DNA from: Mucilaginibacter pineti
GTDB taxonomy: Bacteria > Bacteroidota > Bacteroidia > Sphingobacteriales > Sphingobacteriaceae
DNA length: 64,000 bases
Direction: 5' to 3'
Assembly (NCBI RefSeq): GCF_900101875.1
Contig: NZ_FNAI01000003.1
Coordinates: 62,001 to 126,000 of the forward strand
The stretch's first letter is position 1, and each line of letters opens with the position of its first letter. Below the pieces are notes generated by a model. It had not been told where the DNA came from, searched no databases, and saw only the letters and a list, made by a program, of their open reading frames with translations. A program made the position numbers and the translations under genes. Positions 34,304 through 42,905 of this stretch are shown in pieces.

Positions 34304-36352
34304 ATGCACTTCATCTATCCTGCCTTTTTATTTGCATTACTTACGTTAGCCATTCCCGTAATTATCCATTTATTCAACTTCAGGAAGTACCAGCGGGTAA
34401 ATTTCAGCAACGTACAGTTTTTAAAGGAAATTCAGGAGCAACAGGCATCCCGCAGAAATATTAAGGAACGCCTCATCCTGGCTTCGAGGTTGCTGGCACT
34501 GGCTTTTTTGGTGTTTGCATTTGCGCGGCCGTATATCGCTGCGCAAAATACAGGCAACGCCGGCAAGCAAAACGCAGTGAGTGTTTTTGTAGATAATTCC
34601 TACTCCATGCAAACCCTCAACCGTGAGGGCTCTTTGTTGGATGATGCCCGGCAAAAAGCTAAGGAAATAGCATCGGCCTATAATATTAATGATCGTTTTC
34701 AGCTGCTTACGCAGGATTTTGAAGGTAAGCACCAACGGCTTTTAAGTCGAGATGAATTTAACGATGCGGTAGATAAAGTAAAGATAAGCGCGCAAAGCCG
34801 CACCCTGCAGCAGATCATCAGCAGGCAGCAAAGTTTACTGATTACGCAAGCCGGAACTATAAAATCGGCCTATATTATTTCCGATCTGCAGAAAAATATG
34901 GCTGCTAAGCCGCTTAAAACAGATAGCAGTATCGCCTACAGTTTAATCCAGCTTAAAGCAGCAAACCTGCCCAATGTAGCTGTTGATTCGGTCTGGCTGC
35001 TAAGTGCAGTACACCGCCCCGGCGAAAGCGAGAAACTGGTGGTGCGCCTGCACAACTACGCAGGCGAAAAGGCCGAACGCATCCCCCTGAAAGTTTTAAT
35101 AAACGGCGCACAAAAAGCCCTGGGGAGTTATTCCATTGCAGCGCGATCTGTACAAACAGATACGCTGGCCTTTATGGGCCTTACCGTCGGCTGGCAGCAG
35201 GGCGAAATTCAACTGCAGGATAATCCCGTTACTTTCGATAATAAATTTTATTTCAGTTTTAACGTGGCGCAGCAAATGCCCGTTTTACTGATTGATGGCG
35301 GCACTGCCAACCCGTATTTAAAAGCGGTTTTTGCTGCCGATGCGTTCTTTAACACTACCCGCGTGCCCGATGGTAATGTTGATTATGCCGCGCTCAACAC
35401 ATACCCAATTGTTGTGTTAAGTGATGTTAAAACAATTGCAACCGGCTTGGCGCAGCAGCTAAAAACCTATGTAGGCAAGGGCGGTACACTGGTTGTTTTC
35501 CCGGCTGTTGATGCCGACCTGACCGCCTACCGCTCGTTCCTGCAACCCATGAACGCCGCTTATCCTGAAAAGCTAATTGCCGAAGTCGTGAAGGTATCGG
35601 CATTAAACCGACAAAGCCCGGTGTTTAAAAACGTGTTCGAAAGCTTCCCGCAAAATCCCGATCTGCCGCAGGTGCAAAAATACTTTCAGCTGAGCGCGGC
35701 ACACGGCACAGCCGATAACCTCATGACCTTAGCTGGCGGACAAGCATTTTGGGCCGGCTATACCAGCGGCAGGGGAAAGGTTTATGTAGCCGCCGTTCCC
35801 TTAGATGAAACCTTTAGCAATCTGCCGCGCCACGCGCTGTTTGTGCCAACTTTGTTTAGGATGGCACTGCTTAGCGGGCACGACTTACCGCTGTTTTATA
35901 CCCTCGGTAACGACGAAACCATTGAGGTGCCGCCCGTACAGGTGAGCGAGAAGCAATTACTGAAACTAATCAAAGGCGATCAAAGCACCATACCCGATGT
36001 GCGGCAGCAGGAGGGGAGCACACTTTTATACCTGTCAGACCAGTTGCACGAAACCGGAATTTATATGCTTAAAAAGCAGGATAGCACGCTTGCCGCGCTG
36101 GCCTTTAACGATAACAGGAGCGAATCGGACATGAGCTACCTGGGTGCGGCCGAGCTAAAAGAAATTATGCCAAAGTCAACCGCCTTATTAACAGGGGGTA
36201 ACGCGTCATTAAAAGGTATTGTTGCCGAAACAAATTTTGGTACACAATTATGGAAACTTTGTATAATTTTGGCATTGATTTTTCTGGCGGCCGAAATTTT
36301 GCTCATCAGGTACTTTAAGCCTGCTGGTCAGCCTGCAAAGCAACCGGTTTAA
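34304..36352 (+). CDS. BatA-domain membrane protein with VWA-like region
   Basis: The 682-residue protein opens with the BatA/aerotolerance N-terminal domain: a membrane helix (FIYPAFLFALLTLAIPVIIHLF), FNFRKYQRVNFSNVQFLKEI, and a second helix (LILASRLLALAFLVFAFARP). A VWA-like part starts at AVSVFVDNSYSMQTLN, where DNSYS resembles the DxSxS metal site. A glutamine-amidotransferase-like region follows around 330-500, and a C-terminal membrane helix (LWKLCIILALIFLAAEILLI) ends it. Such proteins are common next to MoxR systems, but none is present here. It is 28 bases ahead of the dihydroorotase-like gene, so the two may share an operon. Confidence 0.85.
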   Translation: MHFIYPAFLFALLTLAIPVIIHLFNFRKYQRVNFSNVQFLKEIQEQQASRRNIKERLILASRLLALAFLVFAFARPYIAAQNTGNAGKQNAVSVFVDNSYSMQTLNREGSLLDDARQKAKEIASAYNINDRFQLLTQDFEGKHQRLLSRDEFNDAVDKVKISAQSRTLQQIISRQQSLLITQAGTIKSAYIISDLQKNMAAKPLKTDSSIAYSLIQLKAANLPNVAVDSVWLLSAVHRPGESEKLVVRLHNYAGEKAERIPLKVLINGAQKALGSYSIAARSVQTDTLAFMGLTVGWQQGEIQLQDNPVTFDNKFYFSFNVAQQMPVLLIDGGTANPYLKAVFAADAFFNTTRVPDGNVDYAALNTYPIVVLSDVKTIATGLAQQLKTYVGKGGTLVVFPAVDADLTAYRSFLQPMNAAYPEKLIAEVVKVSALNRQSPVFKNVFESFPQNPDLPQVQKYFQLSAAHGTADNLMTLAGGQAFWAGYTSGRGKVYVAAVPLDETFSNLPRHALFVPTLFRMALLSGHDLPLFYTLGNDETIEVPPVQVSEKQLLKLIKGDQSTIPDVRQQEGSTLLYLSDQLHETGIYMLKKQDSTLAALAFNDNRSESDMSYLGAAELKEIMPKSTALLTGGNASLKGIVAETNFGTQLWKLCIILALIFLAAEILLIRYFKPAGQPAKQPV

Positions 36353-36380
36353 TCAACACAAAATCCTTAAAGCAGTGCTA

Positions 36381-37631
36381 ATGAATTTGCTTATCAAATC
36401 TGCCACTATCCTTGATCCCGGATCGCCCTTTCATCAACAAGTTGCCGATATTTTAATTGAAAACGGAGTTATCACCCGCATTGCTGATGATATTGAAGCC
36501 GATGCCGAACTTATAGAAGGTGAAGGCAAATACGTATCGCCGGGTTTCTTTGACCTTAACTGCAACATTGGCGAGCTTGGGCTCGAAACCAAAGAAGATA
36601 TGCAATCGGGCACGCGAGCCGCCGCCGCCGGTGGTTTTACAGGCGTGGCGCTTATGCCCAACACCATCCCGCCGGTACATTCAAAGGCCGAGATAGAATA
36701 CCTGCTCAACCGCTCACGGGGTAACCTGGTTGATGTTTATCCGCTGGGTACCATATCGCACAAGCGCGATGGTAAAGACCTTGCCGAAATGTATGACATG
36801 TACCTGAGCGGCGCCAAAGCATTTACAGATGGTAACCGCCCCGTACAGGATGCAGGCCTTATGGAACGCGCGCTGCTTTACGCGCAGGGTTTTGATGCAC
36901 TGATCTTCTCTTACCCGGAGGATACGGCTATAGCCGGCAAAGCCAAAGTGAATGAAGGTGAGATCAGCACGCTGCTGGGCATGAAGGGCATCCCCTCACT
37001 GGCCGAAGAACTTATGATAGCCCGCGACCTTTACCTGGCCGAATACACCGTTTCAAAGATCCATTTCAGCACCATATCAACTGCCCGTTCTGTCGAGCTT
37101 ATCCGCGAGGCTAAACGAAAAGGCCTGGAAGTTACCTGCGATGTGGCAGCCCATCACCTTATCCTTACCGACGAAGCCTTGTTAGGCTTCGATAGCATGT
37201 ACAAGGTAAAACCGCCGCTGCGCACCAAAGATGATGTGAGTGCGCTTATAAAAGGCTTAAAAGATGACACCATTGATGCCATTGTATCGCAGCATACCCC
37301 GCACGAAGTAGAGTTTAAAGACGTAGAGTTTGAAGTTGCCGAATACGGCATTGTAGGCTTGCAAACCGCACTGGCACTGGCGCTTAAAACCGGTCTGCCG
37401 GTTGAATTACTGGTAGAAAAACTGGCCATCAATCCGCGCGAGATCCTGGGTGTAGCGGTACCGGTTATTGCCGAAGGTGAAAAGGCCAACCTGGTACTTT
37501 TTGATACTGAGGCCGAGTGGGAATATAACAGCAAAAACAACCTGTCAAAATCGGTTAATTCGCCGTACATAGGGCAGAACTTAAAGGGTAAAGTGCTGTT
37601 AACATATAACAATCAACAAATACTTAAATAG
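36381..37631 (+). CDS. Dihydroorotase-like amidohydrolase lacking metal ligands
   Basis: The frame also has a GTG at 36375; I prefer the ATG at 36381 (416 residues, MNLLIKSATILDPGSPFHQQ). The fold and length match class I dihydroorotases, and pieces such as AAAAGGFTGVALMPNTIPPV and VKPPLRTKDDV are clearly recognisable. The key residues are not: the HxH metal site after SPGFFDL is N60-C61-N62, and the catalytic Asp of the usual DHAPH motif is Ser303 (VSQHTPH). His residues remain in IHFST and AAHHL. It is therefore probably non-catalytic, perhaps a structural partner of aspartate carbamoyltransferase like the PyrC' proteins of some bacteria. Annotation pipelines would call it pyrC. Confidence 0.85.
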   Translation: MNLLIKSATILDPGSPFHQQVADILIENGVITRIADDIEADAELIEGEGKYVSPGFFDLNCNIGELGLETKEDMQSGTRAAAAGGFTGVALMPNTIPPVHSKAEIEYLLNRSRGNLVDVYPLGTISHKRDGKDLAEMYDMYLSGAKAFTDGNRPVQDAGLMERALLYAQGFDALIFSYPEDTAIAGKAKVNEGEISTLLGMKGIPSLAEELMIARDLYLAEYTVSKIHFSTISTARSVELIREAKRKGLEVTCDVAAHHLILTDEALLGFDSMYKVKPPLRTKDDVSALIKGLKDDTIDAIVSQHTPHEVEFKDVEFEVAEYGIVGLQTALALALKTGLPVELLVEKLAINPREILGVAVPVIAEGEKANLVLFDTEAEWEYNSKNNLSKSVNSPYIGQNLKGKVLLTYNNQQILK

Positions 37632-37638
37632 AAAAACT

Positions 37639-38307
37639 ATGATCGATCCTAAAATAGATATCGCTTACCAGGCCGCTTTGGAAGCTTTTAGTAAATATAA
37701 CAGCTTTGATGCCGTATCTCTTACCGGCGACTTTGCTGACGTTTTTGAAAGCGACGAAGATTTTTTAACCAAGGTTGATCTGCTTGATGGCGTGTTTGAC
37801 AATAACCCACAGATTGAAGAATTGCGTGAAATATTCTTCGACCTGCTGATGATTAACTTTTTTAGCGCCGACGTTAAAAAACTGGAAGAAGATTACCTGG
37901 ATACTCCTGAATGGGAAGATATTGAAGAGCAAACGCTTGATCGCGGTACCGAACTTTTAAACCTGTTGTTATACCTTAACGAGTGCGAAGACGAAGAGAT
38001 TGAGCCCGAACTGGAAGACTATCTTAGAGAGTTTTTATTGGTTGATGAAGACGAGTTTCAGGATGAGTACCGCATTTACGAGCCGATAATTGCCAATCAG
38101 ATACTGATAGAAAGCCCGGTTAACGAGATAAATAAAGTAGCCCAAAGTCTGCCCGAAGATTCGGAATTGAAGGAGTTATTTTACCCGGTAATGTGCTTTT
38201 TCCAAAACATTGATCCATCCGAAGAAGCAAAAACTGTAATAGCCGAAAACGCGGTTAACCCGGCTTTTGACATGGCAGTTTTGGATATATTGGTTAATTT
38301 TCAATAA
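37639..38307 (+). CDS. Uncharacterised acidic protein (222 aa)
   Basis: The product is strongly acidic, with runs such as NECEDEEIEPELEDYLREFL and VDEDEFQDEYRIYEP, and almost fully helical by composition. There is no signal peptide or membrane helix, so it is cytoplasmic. It begins seven bases after the dihydroorotase-like gene and ends five bases before a DUF4199 gene, so it is inside an operon. I do not recognise a characterised family; similar proteins seem restricted to Sphingobacteriia. No function is proposed. Confidence 0.75.
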   Translation: MIDPKIDIAYQAALEAFSKYNSFDAVSLTGDFADVFESDEDFLTKVDLLDGVFDNNPQIEELREIFFDLLMINFFSADVKKLEEDYLDTPEWEDIEEQTLDRGTELLNLLLYLNECEDEEIEPELEDYLREFLLVDEDEFQDEYRIYEPIIANQILIESPVNEINKVAQSLPEDSELKELFYPVMCFFQNIDPSEEAKTVIAENAVNPAFDMAVLDILVNFQ

Positions 38308-38312
38308 CACCC

Positions 38313-38909
38313 ATGACCGAAGAAGCTAATAAAATAGTTAAAAAGCAGGGAATAATAAGCGGCGTGTTGTTAGGATTGGCCATCACGGTTTTAAACGTGT
38401 TTGCCTTTTACTATATCACGCAAATGGTTACCTCGCCGGTTTTAATTGTTATAGGGTATATTGTGATGTTTCCCATTGTTTTGCCAATTGGTTTCACTAT
38501 TTATTTTATCCTGAGCCTCCGTTCAAAAATTGGAGGCTACTGGAGTTTTAAAGAAGCGGTAAGGGCGATATTTATTATTTTTATAACGGCTTATGTAACC
38601 CAGTTTGCGCTGAATAATATCCTGTTTGCCCGGATAATTGAACCTAACGTAGCCGCCAAAACCGAAGCAGCTTTTATCAGGAGTGCCAAAATGGATTTTG
38701 AAAGTAAACACGAAAGCCAGAAAAATATAGATGCCAAGATCAAAGATATTCACCAAAACCTCGATCCGCAGAAACAGGCCACGGTGGGGCAGCAGGTAAT
38801 GGGGCTTGGGTTTAATATCATTTTTATGTTTGTGCTATCGCTGATATTTGCAGGTTTCTTTAAGCGCGAATTGCAGTATTACAATCCTAACACAAGTAAC
38901 GGCATTTAA
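38313..38909 (+). CDS. DUF4199 family membrane protein (copy 1)
   Basis: The 198-residue protein has four membrane segments: GIISGVLLGLAITVLNVFAF, VLIVIGYIVMFPIVLPIGFT, a segment near AIFIIFITAYVTQFALNNIL, and VMGLGFNIIFMFVLSLIFAG near the end. A charged, helical loop precedes the last segment (FESKHESQKNIDAKIKDIHQ). This layout matches DUF4199, a Bacteroidota family of unknown role. It lies five bases after the acidic protein gene and is followed by a terminator. A paralogue with the same topology starts 155 bases later. Confidence 0.85.
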   Translation: MTEEANKIVKKQGIISGVLLGLAITVLNVFAFYYITQMVTSPVLIVIGYIVMFPIVLPIGFTIYFILSLRSKIGGYWSFKEAVRAIFIIFITAYVTQFALNNILFARIIEPNVAAKTEAAFIRSAKMDFESKHESQKNIDAKIKDIHQNLDPQKQATVGQQVMGLGFNIIFMFVLSLIFAGFFKRELQYYNPNTSNGI

Positions 38910-38931
38910 CGTAGTATAAGTTAATATTGAG

Positions 38932-38965
38932 CAGGCCTTTTCCTATAAAGAAAAGGCCTGTTTTT
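38932..38965 (+). terminator. Rho-independent terminator after DUF4199 copy 1
   Basis: CAGGCCTTTTCC pairs with a GAAAAGGCCTG arm over a short TATAAA loop, followed by five Ts. Nearly the same hairpin follows the second DUF4199 gene at 39657. Confidence 0.9.
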
Positions 38966-39064
38966 GTTTTGGCTTATTGCCGCAGTGCTGGTAAAATAAA
39001 AAATGATATAACTGTTTTAGAAATAATAATTAGCTTTAACTAAAATCTAAAACAACTTATTAAC

Positions 39065-39634
39065 ATGGAAGAAAAAAAAGCAAGTCCCTCGCAACCGGCT
39101 ATTAAATGGGCACTGATTGGTTTAATTGCCTCTATAATAATTACTTATTCATTTCAATTCCTTAACATCGACCCTAATTCATCTGCTAAGTACATCAGTT
39201 ATATATTATTCATTGCCTTTTTGTGTTTAACTCAAAAAGAATATAAAGACCAGCTTGGCGATTATTTAACCTATGGAGAAGGTTTTATGTCGGGGTTTTT
39301 ATATTCTGTGTTCGCCGGTGTTTTAGGCGCCATATTTCTATATGTTTATCTTGCAATATTAAGTCCGGAACAGGTTACGAAAATGATCGCCCTCATGCAG
39401 GCAAACGTGGAAGCTAATAAAAATATTAGTCCGGAGCAAGCCGAGCAGGCTGTTAGTATGGCATCCAAATTTATGACACCAACGGCTGTAGCTATAATTA
39501 CACTAATAGGTTCGGTTGTAATGGGGGCAATAATTTCCCTAATTACGGCCGCTATATTTAAAAAAGAACGTTCACCGTTTGAAATTGCCAGTTCAGATTA
39601 CGAAGATCCAAAACCATTAGACCCAACAGTATAA
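39065..39634 (+). CDS. DUF4199 family membrane protein (copy 2)
   Basis: The 189-residue protein has the same four-helix layout as copy 1: AIKWALIGLIASIIITYSFQ, SAKYISYILFIAFLCLTQKE, SGFLYSVFAGVLGAIFLYVY, and MTPTAVAIITLIGSVVMGAI at the end, with a polar helical loop (ANVEANKNISPEQAEQAVSM) before the last helix. It is separated from copy 1 by a terminator and has its own AT-rich upstream region. The pair looks like a tandem duplication that included the terminator. Confidence 0.85.
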   Translation: MEEKKASPSQPAIKWALIGLIASIIITYSFQFLNIDPNSSAKYISYILFIAFLCLTQKEYKDQLGDYLTYGEGFMSGFLYSVFAGVLGAIFLYVYLAILSPEQVTKMIALMQANVEANKNISPEQAEQAVSMASKFMTPTAVAIITLIGSVVMGAIISLITAAIFKKERSPFEIASSDYEDPKPLDPTV

Positions 39635-39656
39635 GTTAACGGCTAAAATATTTGAG

Positions 39657-39690
39657 CAGGCCTTTTCCTTTTTGGGAAAGGCCTGTTTTG
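39657..39690 (+). terminator. Rho-independent terminator after DUF4199 copy 2
   Basis: CAGGCCTTTTCC faces GGGAAAGGCCTG over a TTTTT loop, followed by TTTTGTT. The stem sequence is almost identical to the terminator at 38932-38965. Confidence 0.88.
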
Positions 39691-39756
39691 TTGCTAATTT
39701 ATAATCCAGTTGCTGCAAGTAAATCCTTATTGCCTGCATATTCAGCATATAACTTA

Positions 39757-39996
39757 ATGAAGAATTTAATTTTTTACACATATGCACTATTGATAATGGC
39801 TCTTGTGTTATTATTGGCACGCCCTATCATAAATTTTGTACGTTATCCTATAGTTACCTATGTATTAATATCATATGGCCCTTTGTTTTTTATAATGCGT
39901 GCAATGGTAAATGTTAAGTACAGAGAGATTTTGAGTTATTTGTATGGGGTTTTATTGCTTATAATCGTACTGATATTTAGATGTATTTACTTATAG
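39757..39996 (+). CDS. Small hydrophobic membrane protein (79 aa)
   Basis: A longer frame opens at 39652, but that would start inside the terminator, so I use the ATG at 39757. The product has about three membrane segments (LIFYTYALLIMALVLLLARP, PIVTYVLISYGPLFFIMRAM, ILSYLYGVLLLIIVLIFRCI) and almost no soluble part. It lies between a terminator and another terminator. No family is recognised. Coding status is plausible because of the regular membrane pattern, but not certain. Confidence 0.5.
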   Translation: MKNLIFYTYALLIMALVLLLARPIINFVRYPIVTYVLISYGPLFFIMRAMVNVKYREILSYLYGVLLLIIVLIFRCIYL

Positions 39997-40037
39997 TGAG
40001 TTTGAATAATCGAGCTAATGAACTATTCCCCAAACCA

Positions 40038-40075
40038 AAACAGCCCCGGAAAATGAATCCCCGGGGCTGTTTCAA
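40038..40075. terminator. Bidirectional terminator
   Basis: AAACAGCCCCGG at 40038-40049 pairs perfectly with CCGGGGCTGTTT at 40061-40072 over an 11-base loop. It lies between the small membrane protein gene (plus) and rseP (minus), with A-runs and T-runs on both sides. Confidence 0.85.
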
Positions 40076-40093
40076 TATAATAGAATAAGAAGC

Positions 40094-41428
40094 CTACTTC
40101 TTCATTACCTGTTTTACAATATCGTTACCAAAAACAAATACCATAAGGGTAACCAGTATTACAAAGCCCACAATTTGCGCACGTTCCAGGAACTTATCGC
40201 TTAGGGGTTTGCCTTTTATCATCTCTACTATCAGGAACACTGCATGGCCGCCATCAAGCGCCGGGATAGGCAACAGGTTCATCAAGGCTAATACCATCGA
40301 CAGGAAGCCTACCAGCGTCCAAAAGTGAACCCAATCAATAGTGCTGCCAAACAGGTTGGCAATAGCCACCGGACCGCTTACCGCCTTGCTGAATTTAACA
40401 TCGCCCTTAAATATTTTACCCAAGCCTTTGGCGTTATCGGTAAAGGTGCTTATCGCTCTTGATGCTCCAATTGGCAACGACGCAAAGAAGCCGTACTTAA
40501 TGGTTTTAAACTTGGGCAAATCATTCTTAGATGCGTAAAAACCTATGGTACCATCGGCAGCAACGCTCGTTTTAAGTACAATAAGGCTATTATTACGTTT
40601 TACGGTAACATCCGTTGATTTGCCTTTGTATTTTATAAGTTCGGGCTTTATCTGGTCGTAAAAAGCTGTTGGCTGGCCGTTAACGGCTACAATACTATCA
40701 CCTTTTAAAATTCCTGCCTTGCGGGCCATCCCGGTAGGCGTTAATGAATCAACCACAAACTTGGTACGTGGCGAGCGGCTTATAAATTCCTCTATGCCGT
40801 TATCACTCAAATCATTTAATATGGTGCGTGGCACGGTAAAACTCAATATTTCGGTACCGCGTTGTACGGTAAATACCGTGTTTTCCAGTAGTACTTTCGG
40901 ACTGGTCAGGTCATCGAATTTTTCAACCGATTTGCCGTTAACCGCCATGATCTTATCGCCAGGTAAAAGGCCCATTTTTTTGCCAATTACTCCCGGTACA
41001 ATACCGTAGGTAGCGCTGGAGTTAGGGATATAAGTTTCGCCATAACGTATGGTTAATACCCAAAATATCAGGATGCCTAAAATAACGTTAACGGTAACAC
41101 CGCCAAGCATCACAATTAAACGCTGCCAGGCCGGTTTTGAACGAAATTCCCAGGGCTGCGGCGGACCTGCCAATTGTTCAGTATCCATCGATTCATCTAT
41201 CATTCCGGCAATTTTGACATACCCGCCCAATGGCAGCCAGCCAATACCGTACTCAACCCCTTTGTATGTAAATTTAAACAAGCTTATATTCCAGGCATCA
41301 AAAAACAGGTAGAATTTTTCAACTTTGATACCAAACGCCCTTGCAGCTAAAAAGTGCCCTAACTCGTGCAGAATTATTAAAATTGAAAGGCCCAGCACAA
41401 GCTGCCCCACCATTATCACTATACTCAT
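40094..41428 (-). CDS. rseP: RIP metalloprotease RseP (site-2 protease)
   Basis: The 444-residue protein has the zinc motif HELGH at residues 21-25 in its first membrane helix and the LDG motif (PIPALDGGHAVFL) near the C-terminus, where the third zinc ligand lies. Between them are PDZ-like segments (GDKIMAVNGKSVEKFDDL and GDSIVAVNGQPTAFYDQI), so there are two PDZ domains. It cleaves anti-sigma factors or signal-peptide remnants within the inner membrane. It is 16 bases downstream of dxr on the same strand, an association common in bacteria. Confidence 0.95.
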   Translation of the reverse strand: MSIVIMVGQLVLGLSILIILHELGHFLAARAFGIKVEKFYLFFDAWNISLFKFTYKGVEYGIGWLPLGGYVKIAGMIDESMDTEQLAGPPQPWEFRSKPAWQRLIVMLGGVTVNVILGILIFWVLTIRYGETYIPNSSATYGIVPGVIGKKMGLLPGDKIMAVNGKSVEKFDDLTSPKVLLENTVFTVQRGTEILSFTVPRTILNDLSDNGIEEFISRSPRTKFVVDSLTPTGMARKAGILKGDSIVAVNGQPTAFYDQIKPELIKYKGKSTDVTVKRNNSLIVLKTSVAADGTIGFYASKNDLPKFKTIKYGFFASLPIGASRAISTFTDNAKGLGKIFKGDVKFSKAVSGPVAIANLFGSTIDWVHFWTLVGFLSMVLALMNLLPIPALDGGHAVFLIVEMIKGKPLSDKFLERAQIVGFVILVTLMVFVFGNDIVKQVMKK

Positions 41429-41444
41429 TCTTTATGTTTATCGG

Positions 41445-42632
41445 TTAAATCTGTATTGCCTTTAACGGCAGTTGTTGTATTAAATTTTGCGCAAATATGC
41501 GTGTTTCTTTGTCAGTATTCAAATAGTCGGCCAAGGTTGGGTGTGCAATGAAATTTATGCGCTGCATGCACTCTTCAATAATGTTGCTCATAGCCAAAAA
41601 GCCAATGCTTTTATTAAGGAAACCCGCCACAACAATTTCGTTGGCGGCATTTATAATACAAGGCATGTTGCCGCCCTCCCTTAAAGCATCATATGCCAGT
41701 TTAAGATTACGGAAAGTATCCATATCTGGTTTTTCGAACGATAGGTTTGGATAATCTGTAAAGCTAAAACGCTTAAAATTGTTTTGAATGCGATTTGGAT
41801 AGGTGAGGGCATACTGAATAGGCAGCTTCATATCGGGCAAACCCATCTGCGCTTTTATTGATCCATCCTTAAACTGCACCAGCGAATGAACGATAGATTG
41901 CGGATGAACGATCACCTCGATCTGGTCGGCATCTACACCAAACAGCCATTTTGCCTCTATCACTTCCAGTCCCTTATTCATAAGCGATGCCGAATCAATA
42001 GTGATTTTGGCGCCCATTACCCAATTGGGATGTTTAAGGGCATCTTCGCGCGTTACATTTGCTAAAAAATCGAGGTTACGCCCGCGGAAGGGGCCGCCCG
42101 ATGCGGTAATGATCAGCTTTTCGATTGGATTAGCTTCCTCACCCGCAAGGCACTGGAATATAGCCGAATGTTCTGAATCGACAGGGAGAATTTTTACGCC
42201 GTGTTGTTTGGCAAGCGCGGTAACAATATCGCCGGCAACTACCAATGTTTCTTTATTGGCCAGGGCAATTTCCTTACCGGCTTTTATGGCGGCTATAGTA
42301 GGTTCTAAACCTGCAAAGCCAACCATGGCGGTAAGTACCACATCAATGTCGGTATGCGTTACCGTGTCAATAATAGCTTGGTGACCTGCCATTACCTTTA
42401 CCGGCAAATGGGCAAGAGCTTCTTTAACCTGCAGGTATTTGGTGGTATCGCAAATAATGGCGTACTCCGGTTCAAAAGCAATAGCCTGGCTGATCAGCAA
42501 ATCGGCATTGGAATGCGCGGTAAGCAAAAACGCCCTGAACAGGTTACTGTTTCCGCGTATCACATCAAGCGTTTGCGTACCTATGCTACCTGTAGAGCCA
42601 AGAATGGCAATGTTTTTTATCTGGTTACTCAA
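41445..42632 (-). CDS. dxr: 1-Deoxy-D-xylulose 5-phosphate reductoisomerase
   Basis: The 395-residue protein starts with an NADPH-binding Rossmann motif (IAILGSTGSIGTQTLDVI). It contains the catalytic region LPVDSEHSAIFQCL, ITASGGPFRG and NWVMGAKITIDSASLMNKGLE, plus VIVHPQSIVHSLVQFKDGS, all diagnostic for Dxr. The enzyme converts DXP to MEP with NADPH, the committed step of the MEP isoprenoid pathway. It is co-directional with rseP, with 16 bases between. A repeat cluster lies upstream. Confidence 0.97.
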   Translation of the reverse strand: MSNQIKNIAILGSTGSIGTQTLDVIRGNSNLFRAFLLTAHSNADLLISQAIAFEPEYAIICDTTKYLQVKEALAHLPVKVMAGHQAIIDTVTHTDIDVVLTAMVGFAGLEPTIAAIKAGKEIALANKETLVVAGDIVTALAKQHGVKILPVDSEHSAIFQCLAGEEANPIEKLIITASGGPFRGRNLDFLANVTREDALKHPNWVMGAKITIDSASLMNKGLEVIEAKWLFGVDADQIEVIVHPQSIVHSLVQFKDGSIKAQMGLPDMKLPIQYALTYPNRIQNNFKRFSFTDYPNLSFEKPDMDTFRNLKLAYDALREGGNMPCIINAANEIVVAGFLNKSIGFLAMSNIIEECMQRINFIAHPTLADYLNTDKETRIFAQNLIQQLPLKAIQI

Positions 42633-42689
42633 TTATATTTTTTTGATTCGTCATTGCGAACAACGACGAGGTTATATTATTATATTAAA

Positions 42690-42785
42690 ATTCCCCTCTT
42701 GAGAGGGGGAGCGCAGGTTTGTGTGATGGCAGGGGTGTGTTCTGCGTAGAGAAACACACCCCTCCGCCCCTCTCAAGAGGGGAAT
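42690..42785. repeat. 96-bp element with 19-bp perfect inverted ends
   Basis: ATTCCCCTCTTGAGAGGGG at 42690-42708 is exactly inverted at 42767-42785, and both ends are themselves near-palindromic. The interior has a second inverted layer, GGGGTGTGTT against AACACACCCC. A truncated second copy follows at 42826, and a third, split copy lies near 50404. Confidence 0.88.
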
Positions 42786-42825
42786 CGCACTTGCCAGCGC
42801 TTTAGTTTAAACCGTGCATTTTTTT

Positions 42826-42890
42826 ATTCCCCTCTTGAGAGGGGGGGCGCAGGTTTGCGTGATGGCCGGGGTGTGTTCTGCGTTAACACA
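42826..42890. repeat. Truncated second copy of the 96-bp element
   Basis: This copy repeats the same left end (42826-42844) and the interior GCGCAGGTTTGCGTGATGGC with few differences from the first copy, then stops after GTGTTCTGCGTTAACACA, close to the 3' end of the GH3-type gene. The right inverted end is missing. Confidence 0.8.
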
Positions 42891-42905
42891 CTTCGGCTTT
42901 GCACC

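Noticed and set aside
36375..37631. Active dihydroorotase (pyrC) call
   Set aside because: Metal ligands and the catalytic Asp are substituted, so the catalytic function is not supported even though the fold is.
42633..42905. IS element or transposase remnant between dxr and the GH3 gene
   Set aside because: The region has inverted repeats but no transposase-like reading frame; it is better explained as two copies of a short non-coding element.
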